Notes: a model not told the origin generated them from the sequence alone. Counted from the stretch's first letter, positions 1-9,986 are shown. The stretch: 42,097 nucleotides of DNA from Emmonsiellopsis sp. PD_33 (GCA_032988165.1 JANTQF010000312.1:1-42097); one strand, 5' to 3'. Translations and numbers: made by a program.

Positions 1-105
1 AAGTTATAAATTGGGCCTGTATACTAGATAGTTTGAGCTAGAAAATCCTAAGTTTATACTTAGGTAGGTGTCATAGTCACTGACTGCCATACACCTTAAA
101 TGAAG

Positions 106-128
106 AATAATAATAATAATAATAATAA
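106..128. repeat. (AAT)n microsatellite
   Basis: About 7.7 perfect AAT units inside the CpG-free relic. Such tracts occur at the 3' ends of some non-LTR retroelements, but no LINE coding motif is visible beside it. Confidence 0.9.
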
Positions 129-736
129 ACAATTTCAAAAACTTGTTGAAGCAGTGGCCCAGGCAGTTGCACCTCAAGGCCAGTCCTGTCTGGCATCCTG
201 TGCCCTCTCTGTTATCAGTCATTTTGCCTCCCCAGGGCTGGATGAAGGAATGCCTGCCCCCAACACTGGAATTGGAAGTGGCATTAATAGCATAAAAGAG
301 CCAATCAAAAAGGTCTGATTTCTTCAGGATATGAAGGCTTGTCCCAATATACATATTAGGTTGCATTACCCCAACCAAATCAAGAAGTATGGGGTTGCAA
401 ATAATTGCAACATCCTGGCTGGTGAAGATAAACACTGGGACTATAAATGCTTAGTCCTCTGAACCAACCATTGAGATGTTGAAAAGACATTACTAGTTCA
501 AGAAAGTTTCTAATGCACTTTGCAGCTTTCACTTCAGGGCTCATTTAATGAGATGGACCAATCCCTTCAGGAAAAGATGGAGGCAATTAACATACAATGC
601 CCATCTCTTTTTAAGAGTCTTTTAAAGCTTGATTCTCATGATTATGATAATGATTTCCATAATGTCATTCTGCAAGCATCAGATAAGTATGAGGCAGTTC
701 ATATCTGATCTCAACTACCTGCTCACAGCAAAATGG

Positions 737-758
737 ATACTTTTAATATTAAAAGTAT
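737..758. repeat. 22-base perfect palindrome
   Basis: Perfect inverted repeat with half-site ATACTTTTAAT and no spacer, lying in the decayed block. It could extrude as a cruciform; no function can be assigned. Confidence 0.85.
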
Positions 759-1190
759 AAATTTATCACTTGTTGACATCCTGCATCCCTTTCTCAGAAA
801 GTTTCAAAGTGTTTATGAGATAAACTGGAAGAAGCCATCAACAACAGAGCTAGGCTCCCAGGCAATCCAGTTCTTTTGAAACATCAGCTTCTGCTTCCCT
901 GATTGGACACAAAGAATGACAATCTCACAGGGGGATGTTATTGATTATTAGAACTTAAAGATGGGGCAAATAACTGCCATCTTTATTCACACATTAGGTG
1001 AGAAGAAGTACATATTCTTCTCTATTATTTAATTATAGATAATACAACAAGATTGGCTACTAAATCTTCTAATTCTTGAAACAGATGAGAGCAACAACTC
1101 CTATATAATTGTCAGACTGCCCATGATCCCCCAATCAAGCTCATATGTGATCCCAGTGAACACACTGCCTGCTCCTCCCACTTCTCTTGC

Positions 1191-1266
1191 TCTGACTGCT
1201 CCAACTGCTCTGACTGCTCTGACTGCTCCAACTACTCCAACTGCTCTAACTGCTCTAACTGCTCTA
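1191..1266. repeat. Minisatellite of CTGACTGCTC-like units
   Basis: Degenerate 9-10 base units (ctgactgct / ccaactgct / ctaactgct) repeated about eight times. It creates spurious low-complexity open frames on both strands (Thr/Ala/Leu on +, Val/Arg/Ala on -), which I do not call as genes. Confidence 0.85.
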
Positions 1267-1490
1267 CTCACTTTATCTACAGTATCAATATCCACTTTCT
1301 ATTCCCACCTGACTACCAATCCTACTGCAAATGATCTATCATTTGACTATGCTGATAGATACCTTATACTTTGCCCTTGAGAGATCTCATTTCTATGATT
1401 TAATTGATTATTCAATGAAATCAGGTGTTTTTGTAATGCTAGATAAAAAAATGCAATAGAATTGAATCTAATAAAGCAAAGCTAAGCAAG

Positions 1491-1517
1491 TAGTAGTAGT
1501 AGTAGTAGTAGTAGTAG
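1491..1517. repeat. (TAG)9 microsatellite
   Basis: Nine consecutive TAG units. It sits just left of the inverted-repeat segment 1560-1746 and might mark an element end. Confidence 0.95.
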
Positions 1518-1559
1518 GGTTTCTAACTGGTTAATCAGATGTCATCTGATGGTCAACCA

Positions 1560-1746
1560 GCCATCAATCAGCTGTCAACTACCCATTTATTTGATTAGAG
1601 GGGAGTCAACTAGCTGTCTATTTAATTAGGTGGGTGTCAATTCTGAATTAAATGTCTAGCAAAAGTTAATGGTTAAGGGAGATTTATGGTTGTTAGTGTA
1701 TAGTTCTGAGAAAACTGTCAGAGGAAGTTGACAGTTGGTTGATGGT
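1560..1746. mobile_element. Possible short inverted-repeat element (MITE-like)
   Basis: The left arm at 1560-1580 (core CCATCAATCAGCTGTCAACT) matches the reverse complement of 1725-1746 (core CCATCAACCAACTGTCAACT) with about 18 of 20 identical bases. The arms enclose about 145 bases of noncoding AT-rich sequence and lie next to the boundary with CpG-containing DNA. No target-site duplication was identified, so this could also be the subterminal region of a larger decayed element. Confidence 0.3.
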
Positions 1747-1818
1747 CAGTTGACTGTTGGACGACGGTTTTTTGGAGCCATATATTTCCGGTATGGCCGT
1801 GCGTGTCGTGTGGCTGGG

Positions 1819-1960
1819 TCACGTGTGGCGCATCTTACCACGTGAGCACAGATCATGTGATTGGCGGCTCCAACTTTTCGACGCTCCGAAGAAAATGTTG
1901 AGACCATGCGCAAGAGAACCAGCACGTCGGATATCTGATATCGCCGCCAATTGCGCCAAT
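1819..1960 (+). promoter_or_regulatory. RML2 promoter: paired CACGTG boxes and CCAAT boxes
   Basis: Two CACGTG hexamers (1820-1825, as TCACGTG, and 1839-1844) lie 19 bases apart, followed by a related ATCATGTGAT at 1852-1861. CCAAT boxes lie at 1947-1951 and 1956-1960, about 145-155 bases before the RML2 start. CACGTG is the core bound by fungal bHLH factors such as Cbf1, and CCAAT by the HAP/CBC complex; both are known regulators of respiratory or mitochondrial genes. Occupancy here is inference. Confidence 0.45.
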
Positions 1961-2104
1961 TGCTGCACGAGGGCCTCAATTCCTTTCTTCCAGCCTCCCG
2001 GGTCTTGCTGAGCATGACTTAGGGATTGGACTGGCCCCCGTCACCCGCGCTTCACCCCTTCCATCCGCCGCCAGCAAATTTTGGAGCATCCCGTTCCCGC
2101 CAGC

Positions 2105-3390
2105 ATGCTCCAGACACGCCTCCCATTGAGGGGCCTACAGGCTTCCTGTAGATGCCTTTCATCATTTACCGCTCGCGCCTACTCCTCTCTCGTCAACCAG
2201 GAGCCCACACAACCTGCAGAATCGAAAACGGCGACCCCCAGCTTCGCTTTTGCGCCTCCCCCCATTCGAGACAAGGAAGGCCTTGGTATGCGATCATACA
2301 AGCCTCGCACCCCCGGTCTTCGACATCTGCGGAGACCTATAAACGACCATCTGTACAAAGGAAGACCAGTGCACGAGCTCACTTTCCCCAAGAGAGGTCA
2401 TGGAAAAGGTGGACGCAATAGCACCGGCAGAGTTACCGTTCGACATCGAGGTGGTGGTCACAAGCGGAGAATCCGTACCGTTGACTTTGACCGGAAAGCC
2501 CCAGGGCCCCATACGGTTGAGAGAATCGAGCACGACCCCAACCGCAACTCACACATTGCTCTCCTCAAGTCCAAGAAAACTGGGAAGCTAAGCTACATCA
2601 TCGCCGCAGAGGGTATGAGGGCAGGCGATGTTGTTGAGAGTTACCGAGCCGGAATCCCCCAGGAGCTATGGGAAAGTATGGGTGGCACAGTCGATCCCGG
2701 CGTGATGGCTGCTAGAACCGCCTGGCGAGGCAACTGCCTGCCCCTCCACATGATCCCTGTAGGCTCGTTGGTCTACAACGTCGGTTTATATCCCGGAAAA
2801 GGTGGCCAGCTGTGCCGTGCCGCCGGTACTTTCGCAACTGTCACCCTTAAACAAACCGACTCGACTTCAGCGCAGATTGACGCCATGGAAACCAAGCTGG
2901 ACGGAACACCTATCACTATACAGGACAAGCAGAAGCTAAAATTGCTTGCGAACCATGTCACGCTCCGCCTTCAGAGTGGCGAGGTTAGACTCATCCATAA
3001 GAGTTGTTGCGCAACGATTGGAGTTTCTAGCAATGCAAATTTCAAATACACACAACTTGGAAAGGCTGGACGAAAGCGGTGGTTGAATATCCGACCCACT
3101 GTACGTGGCCTGGCTATGAACGCAAAGGACCATCCCCACGGTGGTGGACGAGGAAAGTCGAAGGGTAGAGTTCATCCAAAGAGTCCTTGGGGCAAGCCGG
3201 TATGTTCTATTTCATCCTCAATATACTTCCCCCCTTTTCCTTTCATAGTTTTGCAGACTACTGACTTTTAATTCTTCCCTCTATCTAGGCCAAATCCGGA
3301 TACAGAACCCGCGATAGGCACCGTGTCAACAAATTCGTCATCATCCAGCGCGAGCGGAACCAAGGCAAGCGCCGGAGAGGTTACAACTGA
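2105..3390 (+). CDS. RML2: Mitochondrial large-subunit ribosomal protein uL2m
   Basis: Two exons, 2105-3199 and 3289-3390, joined in phase 0 across an 89-base intron (donor GTATGT, acceptor CTAG), give 398 residues, close to the yeast mitochondrial L2 length. The protein is a structural component of the mitoribosome large subunit near the peptidyl-transferase centre. The N-terminus is rich in Arg, Ser and Leu with few acidic residues, as in a mitochondrial presequence. The conserved uL2 features are clear: Gly/Arg/His-rich RNA-binding stretches (GRVTVRHRGGGHKRR) and the signature DHPHGGGRGKSKGRVHPKSP with the conserved His. The second exon supplies the basic C-terminal tail ending in KRRRGYN. 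I chose the ATG at 2105 because no in-frame ATG precedes it and it begins the presequence. It lies between a CpG-free relic and a long repeat graveyard, yet shows no lesions. Confidence 0.95.
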
Positions 3391-4617
3391 GGTATCGGGG
3401 CTTGTTCATAAAGGTTTTCTCGTCTTTTTTTATACTTGTATTATTGATATGATATATTATTTGAATCCATTAGTTGCTGCTGGTTGCTTGCTTACTTGAC
3501 ATCTCTTTACTTGGTGGGTGATAGATACTGCACTGCCGCAATTCGCAGAAATCAGTCAGGGCATGTTTTCTGAGGCACACTGGACGGAGTATGTGTTTCG
3601 TGTATTTTGTTTTCTTTCTCTTTTGGCCTTTCTACGCATACCAACGCGCGAGCTTCAGGACGACTTGAAGCCTAGTACGAACATACCTAGACCTTGTTCC
3701 GCTTTCCTCCCGCTTGCCGCATAGCTTCGTCCGTTTGGTGTTTGCTTTTCTCTACCTGCTCCCTACCCCCCTGCCCGCATCTGCACAAAAGACTGTATGT
3801 ATACTACGCTGATTTCTGGAATATAGACTTTTTACTTTATTTGCTCAAGTTTTCATCTGCCGAATCAAAAATACAGAAACTAGAATCACTCGGGGGCCCT
3901 TGCCCACAGCACTGACCAACAGGCCTCCCCCCTGAACCTCCCCTAGACGAATTCTATTACAATTAACCAGTCCGCGTGAATCAGCAACCTCTTTTCCGCG
4001 CAGTCTCAGAACTTCCCTTCCCTCCCAGTGCCATAACCCCCATCACCATCCCAATATGTGAATCCGGACTAAGTGACATATATGGCCGTCCTACCCCAGT
4101 CACCTTTCTCCTAGATTCATCAATTCGAGCTCATTTAAATCCCCACGCACATCCCCCTTTTAACAAAGACCAGACTCCTTGAACATCCTAGATCTACTAT
4201 TCTGGGGATGCATACTTACTACCACTATATAATTATCTTTACTATTACAGATTTATTTTACATATCTAGGCGATAGGATGGTTCTATCGATCTATATCTC
4301 CTATTTCTCGACGATATCGGCCCTGGATGGATAGCCAGACCGCAGCGTTGCGCGTATTATATTGTCAGGAGACGTATCATCATACCGCCCCGGCAAGACT
4401 GGAACTGATACCGCGTGGCATCGGACATCAATAGCACTAAAGCCCCTCCTACGTGCATTAGCAATACCTATATGTAAGTTTCTTCAACGTTTAGTTCCTA
4501 GGCGCAGGGTTGAGCTTACTATATATTCTCTACTATTTAGTCAAATCCCGTTTCTAGGACCCAGACCCCGTCAGAAACGTGAGCAGTAGTGCTCCTACGT
4601 CATCCCGCCTGCAGAAA
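3391..4617. other. Spacer after RML2: no gene recognised
   Basis: This holds the RML2 3' untranslated region and then low-coding sequence. Short open frames are present but show no start context, splice structure or recognisable motif. The 4200-4540 part is AT-rich with several stop codons in all frames. Confidence 0.6.
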
Positions 4618-5109
4618 CCATGACTGAGAAGCCCAGCAATGATGCTGCTCGCCAAACTGACATGACTATTGATGAGATGATGGCCAAGTTTCCTAAAGCC
4701 AATGTTGAGCTGGCAATGTTCAATCGCCACTACATCGAGTAGGAAGTCCATTTTCAAGCCACGCCAATCTTTGTCGGGCCGGGCGGATAGACTGACTGCC
4801 AATAATATCAGTTTTGGAAATGGGATCAATTCACCCTAGGTATATAGTACTTTCTTGACCACTCTGCATTCAGAAATATAATGCTGACTGAACTTTACAT
4901 TTATCAAGTGCAGGAATGAGCAACTTGCTAATGAATCAATCTCATATTCAGTTGCATTCCCGCTTGAGAGTTGAACCATCATGAAATTTACACCTACCTC
5001 GCTCGAGCTGGTTACAGCAAAATCCGAGTTAGGGGCCATCAACAACCTCCCGAGTAATTTGATAGCTGCTGAACTTTATGTTCAGGTTCACATTGGCATG
5101 TCAAGATAA
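4618..5109 (+). pseudogene. Broken coding fragment with intron-like signals
   Basis: An ATG at 4618 opens a 40-residue frame with balanced composition (starts MTEKPSNDAARQ, ends NRHYIE) closed by TAG at 4738-4740. Coding-like sequence goes on after the stop. A plausible intron follows (GTATAT at about 4839, CTGAC branch, TGCAG ending near 4914), then another open stretch containing MKFTPTSLELVTAKSELGAI that ends at 5109. The pieces do not join in one frame. I do not recognise the protein. It is probably a decayed gene carried by or trapped among transposons. Confidence 0.3.
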
Positions 5110-5239
5110 ATGGCATCCTATTCCCCAGGATTCGTTGCACAGGGGCAGAAGGGCAGGGTAGTAGGACTGACTGCCCCCTACGACCTATCCGGCATTTTCT
5201 GCCCCACAATATGATAGGGGCACGTACATACCAATAATC

Positions 5240-5696
5240 TAGGATTTTGCGATGTCACGGATATGTTTTAGCTCCATGGCTGCCCTTCAATATCTGGATG
5301 ACTGCCGCACCTACCCGAACAGAATGACAGATATCACGAATCTGTCACGATTTATCCTTCCCCTATTAAACCCAGGCGTACCAGCGAACCACAGACCTGG
5401 ACACTATGGATATGGAGTTGCGTTTCGCAATTGGAAGAAGTCCGCAACAATCTTACTTTCCCCAAAGCCTTAGATCGTTTCTGGGTGTACGATGACACTA
5501 GTTAGCCGTCGATTTCTCAACAAGCAACGCATGGAAAACTGACCGTGCAGCGGAGCAGAACCGGCCCTTCGACCTGGTGGTCAGCTACTGTCAGGAATTC
5601 TGCAGTGAGATCCTACCGCGCCTTGTTAACAGCGGGACTATCACCCAAGTCCAATTTGATGGGCTGGCGGCGAAGGGATTCCAGCCGCTTGTCTAG
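5240..5696 (+). pseudogene. Unrecognised gene remnant with a frameshift
   Basis: Two coherent protein-like stretches lie end to end in different frames. The first ends in EEVRNNLTFPKALDRFWVYD and stops at TAG 5503-5505. The second runs 5508-5696 (63 codons, starting VDFSTSNAWKTDRAAEQ, ending GLAAKGFQPLV, then TAG). Both have normal amino-acid composition and CG-containing codons, so they look like one C-terminus split by a one-base indel near 5505. The family is not recognised. CG content is normal, unlike the flanking decayed blocks. Confidence 0.35.
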
Positions 5697-5955
5697 ATAG
5701 CAGGAATGGAGTCGAGGATGTGACGTGACGCGGGAATTCGGAACTTCGCTACCGGTCTTGACTCTGTTTACGCCTTTAAGCCGACCTTCTTTCCCTCGAT
5801 CTCTAACGGTTTCCTTCACCCAAGCTACAAACCAAACCACCCACCGAAGCATAGAACACTAACTGATATAACAGACTCATCCAGTCGCTAGGCATCGAAC
5901 GAACCACAGAGCAAACACAGTCCGACTGCAAGACTTACCCCTGTCCCAAGCCAAT

Positions 5956-6750
5956 ATGGCTAAATCACCTACCACTATCACTCCCGAGACGAAGAAAAAG
6001 AAAGCACCCCCAGTGAGAGCCAAAAGTGCAAAAGATCCAAACATACGCATGAAAATGGGTGATCCCTTCAATCAAGACGCGTTCAAGAATGTTGTTGTCG
6101 CACCTGTGGAGCTGCCCCCTGCCCCCGCTTCCTCGCCTGCCCCGGCCCGGCTTGTTTCGAGCGAGTATAGCGAGGCCTGGCCTCATCCGCCCAGCGAGCG
6201 TAGCGCGCTCAACGTCGCTCTTTGGTTGGAGGATTTGACCTGCGGCTGGTTAGACATGTAGAACCTAACATTTCCGATGAAGAGTCCACCATACTACCAT
6301 CGATTGAATTATCAGAACCCAGAAAGCCAACCAACCAGCAGCCTTATATTCAGGTATTTTTTTCATATAATCCTCATACAAGCTGTCCATTTTACTGATC
6401 TATAACTTCTCATTTTTTAAATTTAGAAGGCCAATGAGCTTGCCGCCAACATTCTCAATAGTCTGTCAGACATAGAGAATACTAATGATGCCAAGGATAC
6501 CCTGTTTTCTTTTGATGAAGAGACCCCTTTTCTGATTCTTGATGATAATGGAGCAGACAACCAGACACAGCCAGACATGCCAATGAACTGCTGCAGAATG
6601 CATCTATAGTAGCTGAGGACCCATTTGTTCACTTCACAGATGACTACCAGATATAGTCACTGATACTAACGCTCCTCCTACCTTTGCTGAAATGCTCTCA
6701 CCTCCCATACCAGACCAGCCAGAGGTATCTGAAGCAATTCCCCACTACTG
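5956..6750 (+). pseudogene. Unrecognised Lys/Pro-rich then acidic protein, broken
   Basis: The ATG at 5956 opens a 101-codon frame with a basic start (KKKKAPPVRAKSAKDPNIRM) and a Pro/Ala-rich middle. After a frameshift near 6230 the text continues (EPNISDEESTILPS) to a canonical-looking donor after CAG at 6353. Removing 6354-6426 (73 bases, ending TTTAG) joins in phase 0 to 6427-6609, an acidic stretch (KANELAANILNSLSDIEN ... FSFDEETPFLILDD). A further frameshift leads to DPFVHFTDDYQI and then PPTFAEMLSPPIPDQPEV up to about 6750. The intron and consistent composition argue that it was a real gene. Its position just upstream of a PIF1-like helicase piece suggests the two may once have belonged to one element. 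No family is recognised. Confidence 0.4.
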
Positions 6751-6867
6751 ATCTTCCAGTCAAATGGACCCATTTGTGTTGATCCTAGGATTATGGTGTG
6801 AAAAAGGCTCTCAAACAATGAAACCACACCCATCATTTCAACATCACCCCCTGAGAGAGATACTTGT

Positions 6868-7080
6868 TTGGATGGTCTTAGTGTCATCCTAAGCGTCATC
6901 CTAAGCGGAGATTTCTACCAGCTCCCCCCTATTTTCCGAACTCCACTGTACTATAATGCGCACCTTAATCATAGAGACGACATTCGTGGCCATGGAATCT
7001 ACCATACTTTCAATATGACCATGCAATGGGGATTCCCAGGACATGAAGCCAAGTTACCCCAATTGGAAGATTATCAGGAA
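6868..7080 (+). pseudogene. PIF1/Helitron-like helicase fragment
   Basis: The frame reads LSGDFYQLPPI followed by a TPLYY-like segment and GHGIYHTF. This matches the PIF1-family helicase region around motif II/III (GDFxQLPPV) and the downstream LY..F element found in PIF1 and Helitron RepHel proteins. Only about 70 residues survive. The Walker A segment, a Rep domain and the C-terminal helicase motifs are not seen nearby. A 12-base tandem duplication (6883-6894 and 6895-6906) repeats the residues just before GDF. It could derive from a Helitron or from a PIF1-like host-gene family expanded in fungi. Confidence 0.5.
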
Positions 7081-7321
7081 GTCGGATAAGACACATCCCA
7101 TCTTTGATGGCTCAGTGGATAGCAGCAGAGCTGTTGTTATCACCAGTTATCTCTCACTTACCATCCACTATGGGCCAAGCACGCCGTTCAATATCGAACT
7201 TTTCTCAAGTCTACCAATTCTAAAGATGCCCCAGAAATGCAAGACCAGCTCCTCCCTCTACAATGAACAGAGTTTTATGCCAGATACGGTGATCATCTCG
7301 CGGCAGTTTGCACGAAATTAA
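7081..7321 (+). pseudogene. Possible SNF2-like helicase fragment
   Basis: An open stretch reads THPIFDGSVDSSRAVVITSY and then a segment ending IHYGP. In fungal SNF2-family ATPases a V(V/I)TSY segment marks the region before the DEAH box, so this may be an upstream part of the same decayed helicase whose DEAH box is at 10011. The later part of the frame, to the stop at 7319, has no recognisable motif. The assignment rests on one short motif. Confidence 0.3.
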
Positions 7322-7699
7322 AACGTGAGGCCCTTCCGCTGACTGTGCTTTGCACTGGCCTTGACCTCCCCAGGATCTAGCATCATGCATCTTAACAATG
7401 CTCATAATTTGGCGCGGTTAACCCAAACTGCGGTCAGGGAGGTAGGGACGGGATGACTCAGTATCCTGTTCAGTCACACCCGACTGATCACAGCATCCTC
7501 CTCCGCAGGTTTTTCATAGGTAGCCAGGCATGCGCCCGCTCCAACCGATGGGCAACTGCTGACCTAACTCTGCTTCTCATAATACGGTTTCTGGAACACA
7601 GCCTCGTCCATTACTACGGCCACAAGGGGTCTGGTTCCTATTTGGAAGTATGGGAAGTAGTGTCAGCTCTCCCCTTCCCTTGATATCTTCGCCACCCCT

Positions 7700-7924
7700 T
7701 TGCATGTCCGGGGCGGGACGCCTCGCATTCGACAGTGCCATGCAAAACTGGAGGTCATTAGGAAGCTAAATTTCAGTGATGTCCAATTACACCTCATACT
7801 TGGAGAAATGCAAAGTTCAGGTTCCCTGATATTGGATGAGCACCCAGAATATGTGCGCCAGTTTGTCAAGGAAGACTGGCTTACAGAACCTGAAGCTGCC
7901 CAAGTGCTTTGGGATGGTGTCTAG
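7700..7924 (+). pseudogene. Unrecognised coding fragment
   Basis: A 74-codon frame with ordinary composition (contains HAKLEVIRKLNFSDVQLHLI and ends EAAQVLWDGV) closes at TAG 7922-7924. Pyrimidine-rich sequence and a TTGCAG acceptor-like site follow near 8016, after which the 8031-8200 fragment begins. The two may have been consecutive exons of one gene. I recognise no family. Confidence 0.3.
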
Positions 7925-8030
7925 TGGCTTCAGGACGACACCACAACTGAGCACCATAATATATGCCTTTGGGCTCTGATTCCCACTTTTTTACTTTTAC
8001 CTTCATGCTTGCAGGGGCTGTCGTTTGCTG

Positions 8031-8200
8031 TTGCAGTACCGCTTCTGCCATGGGAGGAACGCCTCGAAGGCAACATACCTACCAGCTGCCGCCCTCCAGA
8101 TCAACGATGTGGCCGGGCCCCTCATGGAGGATGGCCACGCAGCCCTTGAGCCGGCTAGTTTTCGACGATTCCATGAGGGATTACCACATATTTTCAATCT
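8031..8200 (+). pseudogene. Copy B of an unrecognised repeated domain
   Basis: The frame holding GPLMEDGHAAL and FRRFHE aligns without gaps over about 47 residues with the frame at 15463-15780 (GPLMDDGHPAL, YRPFHE), with roughly 55% identity by eye. Alignment starts at the same place (HGRNASK versus MGKNAAK), just after an acceptor-like site in both. The B copy has lost its ATG (CATGGG in the wrong phase) and its 3' part. The function is unknown. Confidence 0.45.
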
Positions 8201-8554
8201 CCATTTCCTCCTTATACATTTTAACTACATTTAGGGATAAGCCAACTCCTTCGTACCTTCGCCCGAAGCCTAGTTAACTTCTCGAACTAAACCCATTGGA
8301 TTTACAATCACTCAAACGTGTGATCCCACCCATCTCGATCTGTAACCAACACAGTGCTCTTTATTTACTTCTTTCAAGGCACTGGAGGAGGAACCAGAAG
8401 AAAATGCCTATCAATGCCTGCTGGCTGACATCCCAAAATACCTGTTATGCGGGGATGAATTGCTCTGAAGCGATGTGGCACTGGTCGGCTCAAGGGCATG
8501 ATGAACGAATGGACCGTGTAGTGTTTGAAGCACTGCTTGAGCGCTTGCTTATTG

Positions 8555-8675
8555 CTGACTGGGGAATTCCGCGCTATCATCTCAGATCGTGGTCGACCTC
8601 TGGAGAACCATATTCAAAGGGCTTAACATCAGCCTGCTATATTCAACAGCGTATCGTCCTCGGACAGACGGTTAG
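8555..8675 (+). mobile_element. Ty3/gypsy-type integrase core remnant, frame-broken
   Basis: Three neighbouring pieces of an LTR-retrotransposon integrase core are readable in three different frames: a GIPR segment near 8562, an IISDRG segment at 8576-8593 holding the second catalytic Asp, and a segment ending YSTAYRPRTDG near 8671. The next codon is TAG (8672-8674), so the region carrying the catalytic Glu is lost. No protease, reverse transcriptase, chromodomain or paired LTR is recognisable nearby. The element is dead. Confidence 0.6.
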
Positions 8676-8940
8676 AAGTATTATATTCTTTGGCTACCCT
8701 CTATCTGCTCCCCAGAATTGAAGATGGGACAATCAACAACAGACACAGTAAAAGAACAGACTGTGGAGCTACATCCAAACAAGTATCATGACTGTGAGCA
8801 CCTGGGTAGTATTCCATGTCATTGCATCAGAAGGCGCAATTCCAGCTCACTACCTAAATCTTTTTATTACGATCAACCATTTTGCAACCCGGTCGTCTGG
8901 GAGCGAGCCTCCCCGGCAGATTCATTTTGATGATCATCAA

Positions 8941-9880
8941 AAATGCAGCCCTTTCTGTTTCAATTTTATACCCATCAATGTTATGAACCACATGGTTTTG
9001 TAATAACCATTATTATAAACCTACATACTTTGTTGTTTTCTCTTTTATTCATACTAATCAAATTGGAATTGCATTCTAGTGGCACTGTCTACTATGATCA
9101 AAGGAGTCTGGGTCATCACCAAAGGAAAAGAACCATCAAATAATATTAGATTCATAGCTGGATACTTAGGGTTCAGCTACAAAATTAACTTTCTGGATTT
9201 TCTAGATGGCAAGAAAGTGTTGAAGGTACTTGACATATACATTACATTTAGGATTATTGATGGACTTGAGTTACCTTGCAACCAAGTGACTTTAATATGT
9301 GAGTAACTAGTCCTTGAAGCTTCTGTGGATGAATCTGAATATAAGGTAACCTGCAAACATATTAGGATTAACCCACTGGACTCTATCCTACAGCTCAATG
9401 ACACTAAATCCATCTGTCTGATAGCTTGGCAAATAACTGGGATCTCATTTGCCCTTCTTAGGGAGAAGTCTCCCATCAAGGGGGAGAGGGGCTTGCTGAT
9501 ACATATGGTCTTGACAAGACCATTCAGATGTTGGTGTTGATTTTCCTGGCTGCTATTAAATATGACATTTGGAAAGCTGATATTAATCTTGTGCCCTGCT
9601 GGAATCATCACTGTATGGGTTGCTGAGGCTTTGAGTTTTTTCAGAGGAATACTTAATATTAAGGTATACCATTAAACTTGTGATCAGACTGGAGACCCCA
9701 TTAAATGTGACCTTATAATCAACCCCAATAAAATAGCCTCATTTCTTAAGGAGTTGGAGAGGGGAAACTTGACCAATAGGAGAAGCATATTGGGAAGTGC
9801 CACCCCAGGGAGACCAGTCTTCCCAGCCCAATAGGGTAGGTTTACCTACTAAAGAGTGTTGAGAGAGCTCCGAAAGGACT
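8941..9880. mobile_element. CpG-free AT-rich repeat relic
   Basis: No CG dinucleotide was found from about 8935 to 9880 (next CG at 9881). Frames such as 9079-9306 (ALSTMIKGVWVITKGKEPSN) look like decayed protein text but are unrecognised. The 12-base word GGCAAATAACTG at 9428 also occurs at 965 and 16599, which links the relics. Confidence 0.45.
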
Positions 9881-9986
9881 CTTGAAACTACCAGGGTCTT
9901 TACATAAAAATCACAGTTAGTGGGGGAGCCTGCTTAAAATACTACTCATCTTTTCAACAACTCTAACTATGCCAAAAAGCATGGCC

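Larger units (their letters stand above)
1..1761. mobile_element. CpG-free, AT-rich repeat relic (left edge)
   Basis: I found no CG dinucleotide from base 1 to 1761; the first CG is at 1762-1763, and CG is frequent immediately afterwards. The stretch is moderately AT-rich, has only short open frames, and contains several simple repeats and a long palindrome. This is the usual look of a fungal transposon copy decayed by cytosine-methylation-dependent mutation (RIP or CpG deamination). No transposase or reverse transcriptase motif is readable, so the element class is unknown, and it may continue left of the window. Confidence 0.6.

Noticed and set aside
1101..1380. Opposed low-complexity frames (Val/Arg/Ala on -, Thr/Ala/Leu on +)
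   Set aside because: Both arise from the same short tandem repeat; there is no start context or homology.
2152..2961. Several alternative frames inside RML2
   Set aside because: Shadows of the uL2m coding sequence.
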